50,934 nucleotides of DNA, from NCBI RefSeq assembly GCF_024129435.1, contig NZ_JAMXXN010000020.1, forward strand, positions 1 to 50,934, written 5' to 3'. The number at the start of each line of letters is the position of its first letter. The stretch's first letter is position 1. Of this stretch, positions 10,292 through 19,457 are shown piece by piece. The notes beneath the pieces were generated by a model, which searched no databases, was not told where the DNA came from, and worked only from the letters and a program-made list of their open reading frames with translations. The DNA comes from Acinetobacter lwoffii. GTDB lineage: Bacteria; Pseudomonadota; Gammaproteobacteria; Pseudomonadales; Moraxellaceae. Position numbers and translations under genes: made by a program.

Positions 10292-11773
10292 TTAATGACT
10301 CGACTGCGGTAACTCAGTGACCAGTCGTAAAGATACAGACAACTCGTCTAACTGAAAATGCGGTCTCAAAAAGACCACAGATTTGTAGTGTCCAGGTTCA
10401 TCCGGATTTTCTACAACTTTTATCGAAGCTTCACGCAGTGGATACTGTGCTTTGGCTTCCTGTGAAGCACCGTCATCCAAAAGTACATATTGAGACAGCC
10501 AGTCGTTTAGAAATGCTTCGACATTTCCTGCAGATGTAAAACTTCCCACCTTATCTCGCATCATTGCTTTTAAATAATGAGCGATTCGCGAGACTGCCAT
10601 AATGTACTGTATCTGACTGGATAATGCGGAATTGGCATTGGCAATATCGTTATCATATTTCTTTGGTTTTTGGGTAGATTGGGCACCGAAGAACGCGGCA
10701 TAATCGGTATTTTTACAATGTACTAATGGAATAAAGCCAAGATCACTGAGTTCTTTTTCACGACGGTCCGTAATCGCAATTTCAGTCGGGCACTTAAATA
10801 TGATTTCTCCATCATTGGTTTTAAAGGTATGCACTGGCAGACCTTCGACCAAACCGCCACCCTCAACCCCACGAATCGCAGCACACCAGCCATGCATATC
10901 AAAGGCATTGGTTAAACGCGTCCCCAAAGCATAAGCAGCATTCATCCACAGGTATTCATTATGATTTTCACCTGAAACTTCTTCTACATAGTTAAAGCCT
11001 GCTGTCGTATTGCCATCTTTAGGATGATAAGGTAAACGGCCTAATACTCGTGGAATAGTCAATGCCAGATAACGAGCATCATCACTTTCCCGGAATGAAC
11101 GCCATTGCACATATTCAGCTGTTTCAAAAATTTTAGAAACATCGCGTGGGCGATCAATATCAGTAAAAGTTTCCAATCCGAACATGGAAGGACTTGCAGC
11201 TGAGAGAAACGGTGCATGTGCCGCTGATGCTACATGTGAAATCTGCTCGAGCAAATACAGGTCTGAAGGTGTGCGATCAAACTCAAAGTCACCAATGAGG
11301 GTCGCATAAGGCGCACCGCCAAATGAACCATATTCTTCTTCATAGATTTTTTTAAATAGCGTACTTTGATCAAAGTCACTGGCACTCTGAAAATCTTTAA
11401 TCAGTTCTTTTTTAGTCGTATTCAGCATCCGAATCTTGATTAAAGAGTGTGAGGGCGTTTCCTGACAAAAGTAATACAGCCCTCGCCAGGTGGATTCGAC
11501 TTTTTGAAACTGCTCATGATGCATGATCTTGCTCAGCTGGGTAGAAATAAGCGCATCTATTTCTGCAATGCGTTTATCTAAAGCCAAGGTCATATTGTCT
11601 GAAACTATAACTGTACCGGCCATGACTTCCTTGGCCAGTTCACCAATCAGACTCTTGGCACGACCATGTTCCTCTTCAGTACGCGCAATTCGACTACGTT
11701 CAACAATAGAGTCCAGAATTGAATATCCTTCAATAGCAATATCTGTGCTAGTTGCAGCATTAGAGTGATTCAT
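10292..11773 (-). CDS. tssC: T6SS contractile sheath large subunit TssC (VipB)
   Basis: TssC pairs with TssB to form the contractile sheath. The 493 aa length is standard. Diagnostic segments are WRGLYYFCQ, the IGDFEFDRTPSDLYLLEQI region, VQWRSFRESDDARYLALTIPRVLGRLPY and the C-terminal LRPHFQLDELSVSLRLVTELP. All are highly conserved in TssC, the last being the ClpV-accessible/sheath handshake end. The ATG lies inside the 3' end of tssB (14 bp overlap), suggesting coupled synthesis of the two sheath subunits. Confidence 0.97.
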   Translation of the reverse strand: MNHSNAATSTDIAIEGYSILDSIVERSRIARTEEEHGRAKSLIGELAKEVMAGTVIVSDNMTLALDKRIAEIDALISTQLSKIMHHEQFQKVESTWRGLYYFCQETPSHSLIKIRMLNTTKKELIKDFQSASDFDQSTLFKKIYEEEYGSFGGAPYATLIGDFEFDRTPSDLYLLEQISHVASAAHAPFLSAASPSMFGLETFTDIDRPRDVSKIFETAEYVQWRSFRESDDARYLALTIPRVLGRLPYHPKDGNTTAGFNYVEEVSGENHNEYLWMNAAYALGTRLTNAFDMHGWCAAIRGVEGGGLVEGLPVHTFKTNDGEIIFKCPTEIAITDRREKELSDLGFIPLVHCKNTDYAAFFGAQSTQKPKKYDNDIANANSALSSQIQYIMAVSRIAHYLKAMMRDKVGSFTSAGNVEAFLNDWLSQYVLLDDGASQEAKAQYPLREASIKVVENPDEPGHYKSVVFLRPHFQLDELSVSLRLVTELPQSSH

Positions 11774-12272
11774 TGTCTGCCTCCATACTCATTTTACGAA
11801 TTTGGTCGGTATTTTTTAAAATATCATCCAGTAAACCTTCTAGACGTTCATTATTGGATATTTTATTGCGTAAATCAGTTAAACGCTCTCGTGCTTCTAC
11901 CAGTTTTCGCAAAGGTTCGACTTGTTGGACTACCTGTTCTGGCCGAAAATCATCCATCGCATTAAAAACCAAATCTACTGATATTGTGCCACTCTCTTCA
12001 GTCAAACTATTTTCCACCTGAAAACTGGCACGAGGCGCCAGAGACTGCATCACCTCATCAATATTTCCCAAGTCTACATTGATAAATTTTTTATCTTTGA
12101 GCTTGGTTTTTTCAAGTTCCGATGCTGCTGAAAAATCTCCCAAAACCCCTACCACAAAGGGTAATTCTTTAATTTCACGGCCATCACCGACCTCAACATC
12201 GTAGGTCAATTGCACACGTGGTGGTCGAATACGCTGTAATTTTTTTTGTACACTTTCACGCTTAGCCATCAT
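11760..12272 (-). CDS. tssB: T6SS contractile sheath small subunit TssB (VipA)
   Basis: TssB is the small sheath subunit. The 170 aa product contains RIRPPRVQLTYDVEVGD, ELPFVVGVLGDFSA and the FRPEQVVQQVEPLRKLVEARERL segment, all signatures of VipA. The C-terminal helix (about residues 130-165, charged and Leu-rich) is the part that contacts TssC in known sheaths. Either of two adjacent ATG codons could be the start; the upstream one is given. The gene follows asaA by 11 bp. Confidence 0.97.
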   Translation of the reverse strand: MMAKRESVQKKLQRIRPPRVQLTYDVEVGDGREIKELPFVVGVLGDFSAASELEKTKLKDKKFINVDLGNIDEVMQSLAPRASFQVENSLTEESGTISVDLVFNAMDDFRPEQVVQQVEPLRKLVEARERLTDLRNKISNNERLEGLLDDILKNTDQIRKMSMEADNESL

Positions 12273-12283
12273 GATTTTCCTTA

Positions 12284-12979
12284 TTAATTATTATTTAATG
12301 ATCCAAATGGATTAGTACTAGGAGTGTGGGTTCGTGTACTGATACTTTCTGTTTTTTTACTACTGATAGCAGCCGTATTATTTTTTAGATTGCTTTTCGA
12401 TGCTTTATTTTTATTTTGACTTAGGTTTTGTTTTACTGGGATATTTGGTTTATTTTTAGTCTGTTTTACTTTTGAGTTCCGCGCTGTCATTAAGGCAGAT
12501 GCAGAAAATTTTGCTACAGGCTGTGCCAGATAAATATGTTCACTTAGCGACTTGGCTTGTGGATAGGTAGAGTCATTTAAGGCACGGACTTCTGTACTAC
12601 GCATCTGTTCCAGACTTTGGGAAGATATCCCGACTCCTGCCAGGAATTCTAGATCAGTTAAATCTTGATGAGTATAATTTTGCTGATGTAATTGCTCGAT
12701 TAAATTGAGTGCTTTCAGGTGATCACCTACTTCAACATAGCGTTTGGCAATTTGGGTAGACAACTGCTGCTGAAACAGAATATTTTTTCTTGCTGTCTTG
12801 TCACACAACTGCTGGTATAAATCAATGACAGTTGAATCAGTATCATTTTTTGCTTGTGGATAGCTCTTGATACATGATTTTTTTAATTCTGCTGCATGGA
12901 TTTGAGCAAAACATAGCTGCGCCATCCCTGAGATGAGCAATACAATAAAACCTAGATTATTTTTCAAAATAAGCCTCAA
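12284..12979 (-). CDS. asaA: T6SS accessory periplasmic protein AsaA-like
   Basis: This 231 aa protein is the first gene of the leftward T6SS operon, immediately upstream of tssB, which is where asaA sits in Acinetobacter clusters. It has a signal peptide (hydrophobic stretch about residues 8-25, probable cleavage after CFA). The mature part begins with a Cys-containing helical domain (Cys at about residues 36 and 59, which could form a disulfide). The last ~70 residues are Lys/Asn/Ser-rich and probably disordered. Published work on A. baumannii, as I recall it, places AsaA in the periplasm and links it to TssM stability; that role here is by analogy. Sequence family was judged from position and architecture, so the name is probable rather than proven. 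Confidence 0.75.
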   Translation of the reverse strand: MRLILKNNLGFIVLLISGMAQLCFAQIHAAELKKSCIKSYPQAKNDTDSTVIDLYQQLCDKTARKNILFQQQLSTQIAKRYVEVGDHLKALNLIEQLHQQNYTHQDLTDLEFLAGVGISSQSLEQMRSTEVRALNDSTYPQAKSLSEHIYLAQPVAKFSASALMTARNSKVKQTKNKPNIPVKQNLSQNKNKASKSNLKNNTAAISSKKTESISTRTHTPSTNPFGSLNNN

Positions 12980-13314
12980 TTTTTAGTTATTGTTTTATAT
13001 TTTTATAATCAAAATGATTTTTCTGTTTTTATAATTTAAAAAGCTAGTTGCGGATTTAACAAAAAATTATCACAGAAAGTCAATACATAAATGCGTTTTT
13101 GTTAAATATTTTATGTAATTTTAAAAATAGTAAGATTCCGACCAATGAATGCAGACATTTGGAGAAACTTGAGTAGAATATGCCAAAAATCTTGAGCCAA
13201 AATATCCTCATCGCTCATAGAAAAAACTAAATAAATAAAAATAAATTTAATAATAAGAAATATATAGCTATAAATTTCAAAAATATCAGGCTGTATATTC
13301 TCAAAGAGAAAAAT
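12980..13314. other. Divergent AT-rich intergenic region of the T6SS locus
   Basis: This 335 bp gap separates the divergent asaA and tssH start codons and must hold promoters for both operons. It is strongly AT-rich with many A and T runs, which is the type of DNA bound by H-NS-like silencers. I could not assign a confident -35/-10 pair on either strand, and no open reading frame with a ribosome binding site was seen. Confidence 0.6.
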
Positions 13315-15981
13315 ATGAGTAATTTAAAAATTTTGATTACAAAATTATCTGAACATGCACGCCTATGCCTTGAGAAATCAGCGAATTTCTGCATCAAACA
13401 GCGAAATCATGAAATCGAAATTGAGCATTTTCTCTTAGAATTGCTACAGCAGCCAGACCTGAACGATCTCAAATTATTGCTCAAAAAGTATAAAATTTCC
13501 GAAGATGATCTCACCCATGATCTGAATCAGAGCATTCAGCAAATGACTAAAGGCAATTCTCGTACGCCTATCTTTGCCAAATCCATTATTCGTGCATTAG
13601 AACATGCCTGGCTTTTGGCTTCAGCAGAACAGAATCCGATGATCCGCAGCGGACATTTACTGGTTGCCCTGCTCACTGCACCTGATCTATATCAAATGAC
13701 GATTCGTGCTTCTACTTTATTTGAGCTATTTCCAATTGATCATCTCAAACATCATTTTTTGGAGCTCTGCGAGCAGAGTATTGAAAACCCGAGCTATGCT
13801 CAGCTTACTAAGATAAAAGAAGATTCACCTAACGCACAGCTAAAATTAAATAAAACACTGGCACTCGATCAATACACCATTAATCTGACTGAAAAAGCAC
13901 GCCAAGGCCAAATCGACCCGGTGATCGGTCGTGAGTTTGAAATCCGTTTGATGCTGGATATTCTGATGCGCCGTCATCAGAACAATCCCATACTTACCGG
14001 CGATCCGGGAGTCGGTAAGACTGCTGTAGTAGAAGGATTGGCCCTGAAAATTGTGAATGATCAGGTACCTGATGTACTCAAAAATGTAGAACTTCATGTA
14101 TTGGATCTGGGCTTATTACAAGCAGGTGCCAGTGTAAAAGGCGAGTTTGAGAATCGCCTGAAGCAAATCATTCAAGAAGTTCAGTCCTGCAGTTATCCTA
14201 TTATCCTGTTTATTCATGAAGCCCATACGCTGATTGGTGCAGGTGGTCAGGCTGGTCAGAATGATGCCGCCAATCTGTTAAAACCAGCTTTGGCACGAGG
14301 AGAACTGCGTACTATCGCCGCTACCACTTGGGCGGAGTACAAACAATACTTTGAAAAAGATGCTGCGCTTAGCCGCCGTTTTCAGGTAGTGAAGGTAGAA
14401 GAACCTACTGAGGAAGTCGCCATCGATATGTTGCGTGCCATGATTCCGGTCATGACTCAGCATTTTCAGTTGCAGATTGATGATGCAGCAATTGCTGCTG
14501 CGGTACGTAACTCGCATCGTTATATCAGTGGACGGAAATTACCGGATAAGGCCATTAGTGTATTAGATACAGCCGCGGCACGAGTTGCTTTGAGCCAAAA
14601 TGCACAACCTGCAAAGTTAGACCAGTTACAGGCACAGCTGCATAATCTTCGGCTTGAACATGAGATTTTAAATCAGGAGCATCAAAATTTTCCGTGTCAT
14701 CAGACACGTTTAATTGAATTATCAGAAAATATTTCAAATTTGGAACAAGAAATTTCTCAGATAAGCCTGCAATGGCAGCAAGAACTTCAACTGGTTCAGG
14801 AAATAAAATTATTACAGGTTCAATCCAAAAAAATTGAAAATAAAAATAAAATTAAAGTATTACAGCAGCGTTTGACCCAGATTCAGGCTGATCACCCACT
14901 TGTGTTCGAGCGTGTAACAGTCCCTATGATTCATCAGATCATTTCTGACTGGACCGGAATTCCAGTCGGTAAAATGATGAATGATGAAATCCGACAGGTC
15001 TTAAAACTCCAAGATAAATTATCGCAGCGTGTGATGGGTCAGGACTTTGCTTTGCATCAACTGGTCCAAGGTATTAAAACATCTAAAGCAAAACTGGATG
15101 ATCCGAACAAACCACAAGGTGTATTTTTATTGCTTGGTCCAAGCGGTGTGGGAAAAACTGAAACTGCCCTGGCCTTGGCTCAAGAATTGTATGGAGGTGA
15201 GTCGCATCTGATCACGATCAATATATCGGAATATCAGGAAGCACATACCGTGTCTTCGTTAAAAGGTGCTCCTCCAGGTTATGTCGGTTATGGTCAAGGT
15301 GGTGTGTTGACTGAAGCAGTGCGTCGTAATCCTTATAGTGTGATTTTACTGGATGAAATCGAAAAAGCTCATTCTGATGTGCAGGAATTATTTTATCAGG
15401 TCTTTGATAAAGGCATGCTGGAAGATAGCGAAGGTCGGCTGATTGATTTTAAAAATACGACAATTTTATTAACTTCAAATGTCGGTTCTAGTGCCATTAT
15501 GCAGGCCTGTTTAAATCAACCCGTCGAAAACTGGCCGGATGCAAATAGATTAATTGAACTGCTCAAACCAAGTTTATATCAGCAATTTAAACCGGCATTT
15601 TTAGGGCGTATGCAGATTGTGCCTTATTATCCTTTACACGATGAGCTATTGATCCAGATTATTCAGCATAAACTGGGGAAAATTACCCGACGCATTCAGC
15701 AGCAATATGTCACCCAGGTCACTTATAGTGGGGACTTGCTCGAACTTCTGCTCAGCCGATGTACCGAGGTTGATAGTGGTGCGCGCAATATTGATCATAT
15801 TTTAAATGCTTCAGTATTGCCTGCTTTGGCTACAGAAATATTGAGAACCATGAGTGAGGGAAAGATTCCTAAACTGATTCACATTGAGATCAAGAATGAT
15901 GAAATTTTTTATAGCGTAGATCCGAAAGTTAAAATAGCGCAAAAAGTACGTTCTAAAAGCAATAAAGCAGATGCTGCCTAG
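13315..15981 (+). CDS. tssH: T6SS sheath-disassembly ATPase TssH (ClpV)
   Basis: ClpV is the AAA+ unfoldase that recycles contracted sheath. The 888 aa protein has a Clp N domain (about 1-160), NBD1 with Walker A GDPGVGKT at 229-236, a ClpV middle domain with coiled coil (about 415-530), and NBD2 with Walker A GPSGVGKT at 608-615 and Walker [12 protein letters not shown]. The NBD1 Walker B reads LFIHEAHTL: His301 stands where Asp is expected (codon CAT, one base from GAT), while the catalytic Glu302 is kept. This could impair Mg/ATP handling in NBD1 or be a sequencing error. The gene opens the rightward T6SS operon and is followed by tssA after 51 bp. Confidence 0.96.
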   Translation: MSNLKILITKLSEHARLCLEKSANFCIKQRNHEIEIEHFLLELLQQPDLNDLKLLLKKYKISEDDLTHDLNQSIQQMTKGNSRTPIFAKSIIRALEHAWLLASAEQNPMIRSGHLLVALLTAPDLYQMTIRASTLFELFPIDHLKHHFLELCEQSIENPSYAQLTKIKEDSPNAQLKLNKTLALDQYTINLTEKARQGQIDPVIGREFEIRLMLDILMRRHQNNPILTGDPGVGKTAVVEGLALKIVNDQVPDVLKNVELHVLDLGLLQAGASVKGEFENRLKQIIQEVQSCSYPIILFIHEAHTLIGAGGQAGQNDAANLLKPALARGELRTIAATTWAEYKQYFEKDAALSRRFQVVKVEEPTEEVAIDMLRAMIPVMTQHFQLQIDDAAIAAAVRNSHRYISGRKLPDKAISVLDTAAARVALSQNAQPAKLDQLQAQLHNLRLEHEILNQEHQNFPCHQTRLIELSENISNLEQEISQISLQWQQELQLVQEIKLLQVQSKKIENKNKIKVLQQRLTQIQADHPLVFERVTVPMIHQIISDWTGIPVGKMMNDEIRQVLKLQDKLSQRVMGQDFALHQLVQGIKTSKAKLDDPNKPQGVFLLLGPSGVGKTETALALAQELYGGESHLITINISEYQEAHTVSSLKGAPPGYVGYGQGGVLTEAVRRNPYSVILLDEIEKAHSDVQELFYQVFDKGMLEDSEGRLIDFKNTTILLTSNVGSSAIMQACLNQPVENWPDANRLIELLKPSLYQQFKPAFLGRMQIVPYYPLHDELLIQIIQHKLGKITRRIQQQYVTQVTYSGDLLELLLSRCTEVDSGARNIDHILNASVLPALATEILRTMSEGKIPKLIHIEIKNDEIFYSVDPKVKIAQKVRSKSNKADAA

Positions 15982-16032
15982 TTGAAGTAACCTAAAAATA
16001 AAAACAAATAAAATATAATAATTGGAATAAAG

Positions 16033-17136
16033 ATGAGCCTGGAATTTGAATATTTATTGCAAGACATTTCAGTCGATCAGCCGTGCGGTGTGGACTATTC
16101 ATTTTCAAATGATTTTCATGTGATTAACAAGGCCAGAACTCGTGATGATCCTTTATTGGAGCAAGGTGACTGGGTCTCGGAACCGAAACAGGCCGATTGG
16201 CAACTTGTACATGATAAAACGATTGAATTATTAACTGAAAAAACCAAGGATATCCGTCTATATACCTGGCTTATAGAAGCTTGGAGTCATCTCTATGGTT
16301 TTGAAGGAATTGCTCGAGGATTAGAGTTGACCCAGCAAAGCCTTGAGCGATACTGGTTCACGTTACATCCTCAAATCGAAGAGGATGATCTTGATCAACG
16401 TTTTGGATTATTACAAGGTTTGATTACGCAACTGCCAATGCTGATGAAACAGGTGCCTTTGGTCAGCTCTGCGCCTTTTTATAATTTAGGTGATTATGAG
16501 GCATTCTTACATCAACGCAATATTAAACTCAAACAACAGCAAGATGACTACTCTGAAAATAATACTGTTCAGGATTTGGAGCATGTTGAGCAATCGTTGC
16601 TGAAAACTTCTCAAACAGTTTTAAGCCAGAATGAAGGTTTTCTTCTCGAGACTCAGACCCAATGGCTGTATCTTAAAAATACACTGGATCATTTACTGGG
16701 TCTAAATGCACCGAGTTACGCGAGCACAGATTCTCAACTTGAATCGATCTTCTCCAGTATTAAGCGCATTTATAAAACTGATATTTCTTCAATATCTCAG
16801 GATCAAATAAATACACCGCAATTCGGCACTCTCAAAATACCTGAAATAATAGTGATGAATACCTCGCCTGAAAATATACAAGAATTTCGACCTCAAGCCC
16901 AAAACCATCTGGCCAACCGTCAACAGGCCATGCAGTTATTACAAGACATCGCTCGATATTTTCAATCTCATGAACCGCATAGTCCAGTGAGCTACATGCT
17001 GCAAAAGACGATTAAATGGAGTCAGATGCCATTACATGAATGGCTGGCTCAAGTAATCAAGAACGAGAATCCGATCGAAAACGTACATGAATTACTGGGT
17101 ATATATGCCAATGATGAATCCAAGAATGAGTGGTAA
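16033..17136 (+). CDS. tssA: T6SS baseplate/cap protein TssA
   Basis: TssA proteins organise baseplate priming and sheath extension. The 367 aa product has the N-terminal ImpA_N domain signature: the QDISVDQPCGVDYSF opening, then DPLLEQGDWVSEPKQADWQLV and the IRLYTWLIEAW...YGFEGIARGLEL stretch (about residues 75-100). The C-terminal part contains NRQQAMQLLQDIARYFQSHEPHSPVSYML, the conserved short TssA C-terminal segment with the HEPHSP motif. It is 51 bp after tssH, and its stop abuts tssK. By length and C-terminal motif it is closest to the short type of TssA. Confidence 0.93.
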   Translation: MSLEFEYLLQDISVDQPCGVDYSFSNDFHVINKARTRDDPLLEQGDWVSEPKQADWQLVHDKTIELLTEKTKDIRLYTWLIEAWSHLYGFEGIARGLELTQQSLERYWFTLHPQIEEDDLDQRFGLLQGLITQLPMLMKQVPLVSSAPFYNLGDYEAFLHQRNIKLKQQQDDYSENNTVQDLEHVEQSLLKTSQTVLSQNEGFLLETQTQWLYLKNTLDHLLGLNAPSYASTDSQLESIFSSIKRIYKTDISSISQDQINTPQFGTLKIPEIIVMNTSPENIQEFRPQAQNHLANRQQAMQLLQDIARYFQSHEPHSPVSYMLQKTIKWSQMPLHEWLAQVIKNENPIENVHELLGIYANDESKNEW

Positions 17137-17144
17137 ATATTAAA

Positions 17145-18509
17145 ATGTTTAAAGCAGAAAAAGTACTGTGGGGCGAAGGTCTATTTTTAAGACCGCAACA
17201 TTTTCAATTACAGGATGCCTATCATGAGCAACGCTTGAGTCATATGATTCGGGCGACATTTCCTTTTGCTCACGGGATCCAGTCCATTCAATTTGATGAA
17301 GCTCAATTCAATATGCATATATTGGCATTAAGTAAAATTGAAATGATCTGGCAAGATGGTGAAATTTATCAGGCGCCTGCACAGGATTTATTACCAGAAC
17401 CTGTACAACTGGATACCTTAAACCTGCGTGGTGAAATGCAAATTTATTTGGCTTTGCCAATGCTACAGCCGAACAAGCAAAATGTAAGTCATGTCGAAAA
17501 CACTCAATCTAGTCGTTATCACTCACATTTAATCTCGACCCATGATTTATTCACCGATGCCACTACTGCAGAGATCACCCTGTTACGCCGTCGGGCAGAA
17601 TTTAAACTTTTTGAAGTTGGCCAAGAACCTCAGCAGCCTCTGGATGGTTATTTATATCTTCCGGTTGCTCAAATCAAACGACAAAGTTCTGGAAATTTTA
17701 TTTTTGATCATAAATTCATTCCTCCAATTTTACATATTCAGGCCTGTGAATATCTGCTAGACAATTTAAAGCGAACTTTGAATATCATCCGGGCCAAGAT
17801 TAAAACGATTCAATCCAATAATCGGGAAAATGAACAGAAACTGATTGAATTCCGTTCTGGGGATATCGTCTCTTTCTGGCTAGTGAATGCCTTAAATACT
17901 GCTTATGCAACCTTAAATCATATTTTGCAATATCCCCAAATTCATCCGGAACGGCTATATGCGGAACTTTTAAGACTAAGCGGCTCCTTACTCACATTTT
18001 CAACAGCCTATGACATTGATCAACTACCGCAGTATCAGCATCACCATTTGTATGACAGCTTCAATCAGCTGGATATTATTCTCAGAGATTTACTCGATAC
18101 AATTATTTCGAATCGATATATCAGTATCAGCTTAAAAGAAACTCGCCCATCCTATTGGTTTGGCAGTCTGGAGACCGATAAGATCAGTCACAATACGCGG
18201 TTATATCTTGCTGTATCAAGTAGTGTTATGCCTGCACATGACTTGATTGCCTATGTTCTGATCCGTTTTAAAATTGGTAGTACTATAGATGTAGAACAAC
18301 GCGTGGTTGCAGCTTTACCGGCTGTACCCGTTCAGCATCTCATGCAGGTGCCTACTGCAATTCCGGTACGTTCCGGCGTTCATTATTTTGAGATTGAACC
18401 CAATAATGAACTGTATCAGCGCATGCTGGATTCAGAATCGATTTGTGTTTATATCCCGAATGGCTTTCAGGATATCGCGATTGAACTTATTGCTGTCATG
18501 AATGGATAA
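17145..18509 (+). CDS. tssK: T6SS baseplate protein TssK
   Basis: TssK links the baseplate to the TssLM membrane complex. The opening MFKAEKVLWGEGLFLRPQHFQLQDAYHE matches the family start (VxWxEGMFLRPQHFQQQDRY, quoted in part), which favours the ATG at 17145 over the in-frame GTG at 17130 that overlaps tssA. The rest, including YLPVAQIKR, FIPPILHI and the C-terminal HYFEIEPNNELYQRMLDS, follows TssK throughout. The length from 17145 is 454 aa. The stop is 8 bp before tssL. Confidence 0.95.
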   Translation: MFKAEKVLWGEGLFLRPQHFQLQDAYHEQRLSHMIRATFPFAHGIQSIQFDEAQFNMHILALSKIEMIWQDGEIYQAPAQDLLPEPVQLDTLNLRGEMQIYLALPMLQPNKQNVSHVENTQSSRYHSHLISTHDLFTDATTAEITLLRRRAEFKLFEVGQEPQQPLDGYLYLPVAQIKRQSSGNFIFDHKFIPPILHIQACEYLLDNLKRTLNIIRAKIKTIQSNNRENEQKLIEFRSGDIVSFWLVNALNTAYATLNHILQYPQIHPERLYAELLRLSGSLLTFSTAYDIDQLPQYQHHHLYDSFNQLDIILRDLLDTIISNRYISISLKETRPSYWFGSLETDKISHNTRLYLAVSSSVMPAHDLIAYVLIRFKIGSTIDVEQRVVAALPAVPVQHLMQVPTAIPVRSGVHYFEIEPNNELYQRMLDSESICVYIPNGFQDIAIELIAVMNG

Positions 18510-18517
18510 AAATATTA

Positions 18518-19330
18518 ATGAATACAATCTCTAACACTCCTCTTTCACTCTTTGATGGCGATCAAATCGGAGTAGATTATACAGCCATGCAACCTGTAGA
18601 AACCTACCCTACCTCTACGAATAGTCTGGTAGATTTACTGCATGACGGCTTCTATATTGTTTTCCTGTTAAAAAATCACTATGTCCCTGTAAATATAGAG
18701 TCTTTCCGTGAAAAAATTCTGGAGATGTTGAAAAGTTTTGAACATCAGGCACGCCAGATGCAATTTTCAGCTGAAGATATTCAAGATGCAAAATATGCCT
18801 ATTGCGCTTTAATAGATGAAACAATTGTCACCCAACAGGATGAGCGATTTTTTGATCTGCAAAATTCCTGGATGATCAGTCCCTTGCAGTTAAGCCTTTT
18901 TGGTTCACAACTTGCAGGTTATCGCTTCTTTGAATATCTGGAAGAAATACGCCATAAAGATAAGCAACGTCTGGCAGTATTAGAGGTATATCATTATTGC
19001 TTTTTATTGGGCTTCCATGGAAAATATCGAATTGAATCTATTGAGCATTTAAATAGTCTGATTGCTCGTATCGGAGATCAGATTGATTATCTCAAGGGTA
19101 AAAAAGTTGCTTTTTCTCCTTTTTCAGCAATTCCAGATCAAATCCGACATATTATCCATCGTGAATTACCATTTTTCTGGATTCTGATATTTTTATTATT
19201 ATTTGCCGTGATCAGCTTTGTGGTTTTTAAATATGCCTTGTCAACAGAACAAGCTGCTGTTTTTTCTCAATATCAAAATTTGATTAGCGCGCCTGCTGAA
19301 CAAGCCTATATTACGATTCATTTACCCTAA
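18518..19330 (+). CDS. tssL: T6SS inner-membrane protein TssL (DotU family)
   Basis: TssL is the DotU-type tail-anchored inner-membrane protein that binds TssM and TssK. The 270 aa protein has an N-terminal cytoplasmic DotU domain. Recognisable segments are the AEDIQDAKYAYCALIDETIVTQ stretch (about residues 85-106, cf. family (D/A)xxYALCAxxDE) and FFEYLEEIRHKD...LAVLEVYHYCFLLGFHGKY (cf. family LxxCLxLGFxGxY). A single transmembrane helix lies at about 222-243 (FWILIFLLLFAVISFVVF), with a short periplasmic tail. There is no C-terminal peptidoglycan-binding domain, so anchoring must come from the separate OmpA protein. Confidence 0.94.
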   Translation: MNTISNTPLSLFDGDQIGVDYTAMQPVETYPTSTNSLVDLLHDGFYIVFLLKNHYVPVNIESFREKILEMLKSFEHQARQMQFSAEDIQDAKYAYCALIDETIVTQQDERFFDLQNSWMISPLQLSLFGSQLAGYRFFEYLEEIRHKDKQRLAVLEVYHYCFLLGFHGKYRIESIEHLNSLIARIGDQIDYLKGKKVAFSPFSAIPDQIRHIIHRELPFFWILIFLLLFAVISFVVFKYALSTEQAAVFSQYQNLISAPAEQAYITIHLP

Positions 19331-19348
19331 CTCAATTTTCAAATAAAT

Positions 19349-19441
19349 ATGATGGACACTTATAAAAATAAAGACTTAAAAAATGACGCCGTTGGAAAAT
19401 TTATATCGATGAATAAAAAAAAAATTTTGAATTATTATTAG
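19349..19441 (+). CDS. Short ORF upstream of tagX with a 10-A tract (uncertain)
   Basis: A 30-codon ORF beginning with tandem ATG codons lies between tssL and tagX. It is rich in Lys, Asp and Asn and runs into a tract of 10 consecutive A residues at 19415-19424, then stops at 19441. If the tract were one base longer, the frame would continue through a Leu-rich stretch and end at a TGA overlapping the tagX ATG (TGATG at 19456-19460), a typical coupling arrangement. It may therefore be a slippage-controlled leader, the displaced N-terminal part of tagX, or chance. No homologue is recognised. Confidence 0.3.
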   Translation: MMDTYKNKDLKNDAVGKFISMNKKKILNYY

Positions 19442-19457
19442 ATCAATCATTCAACTG

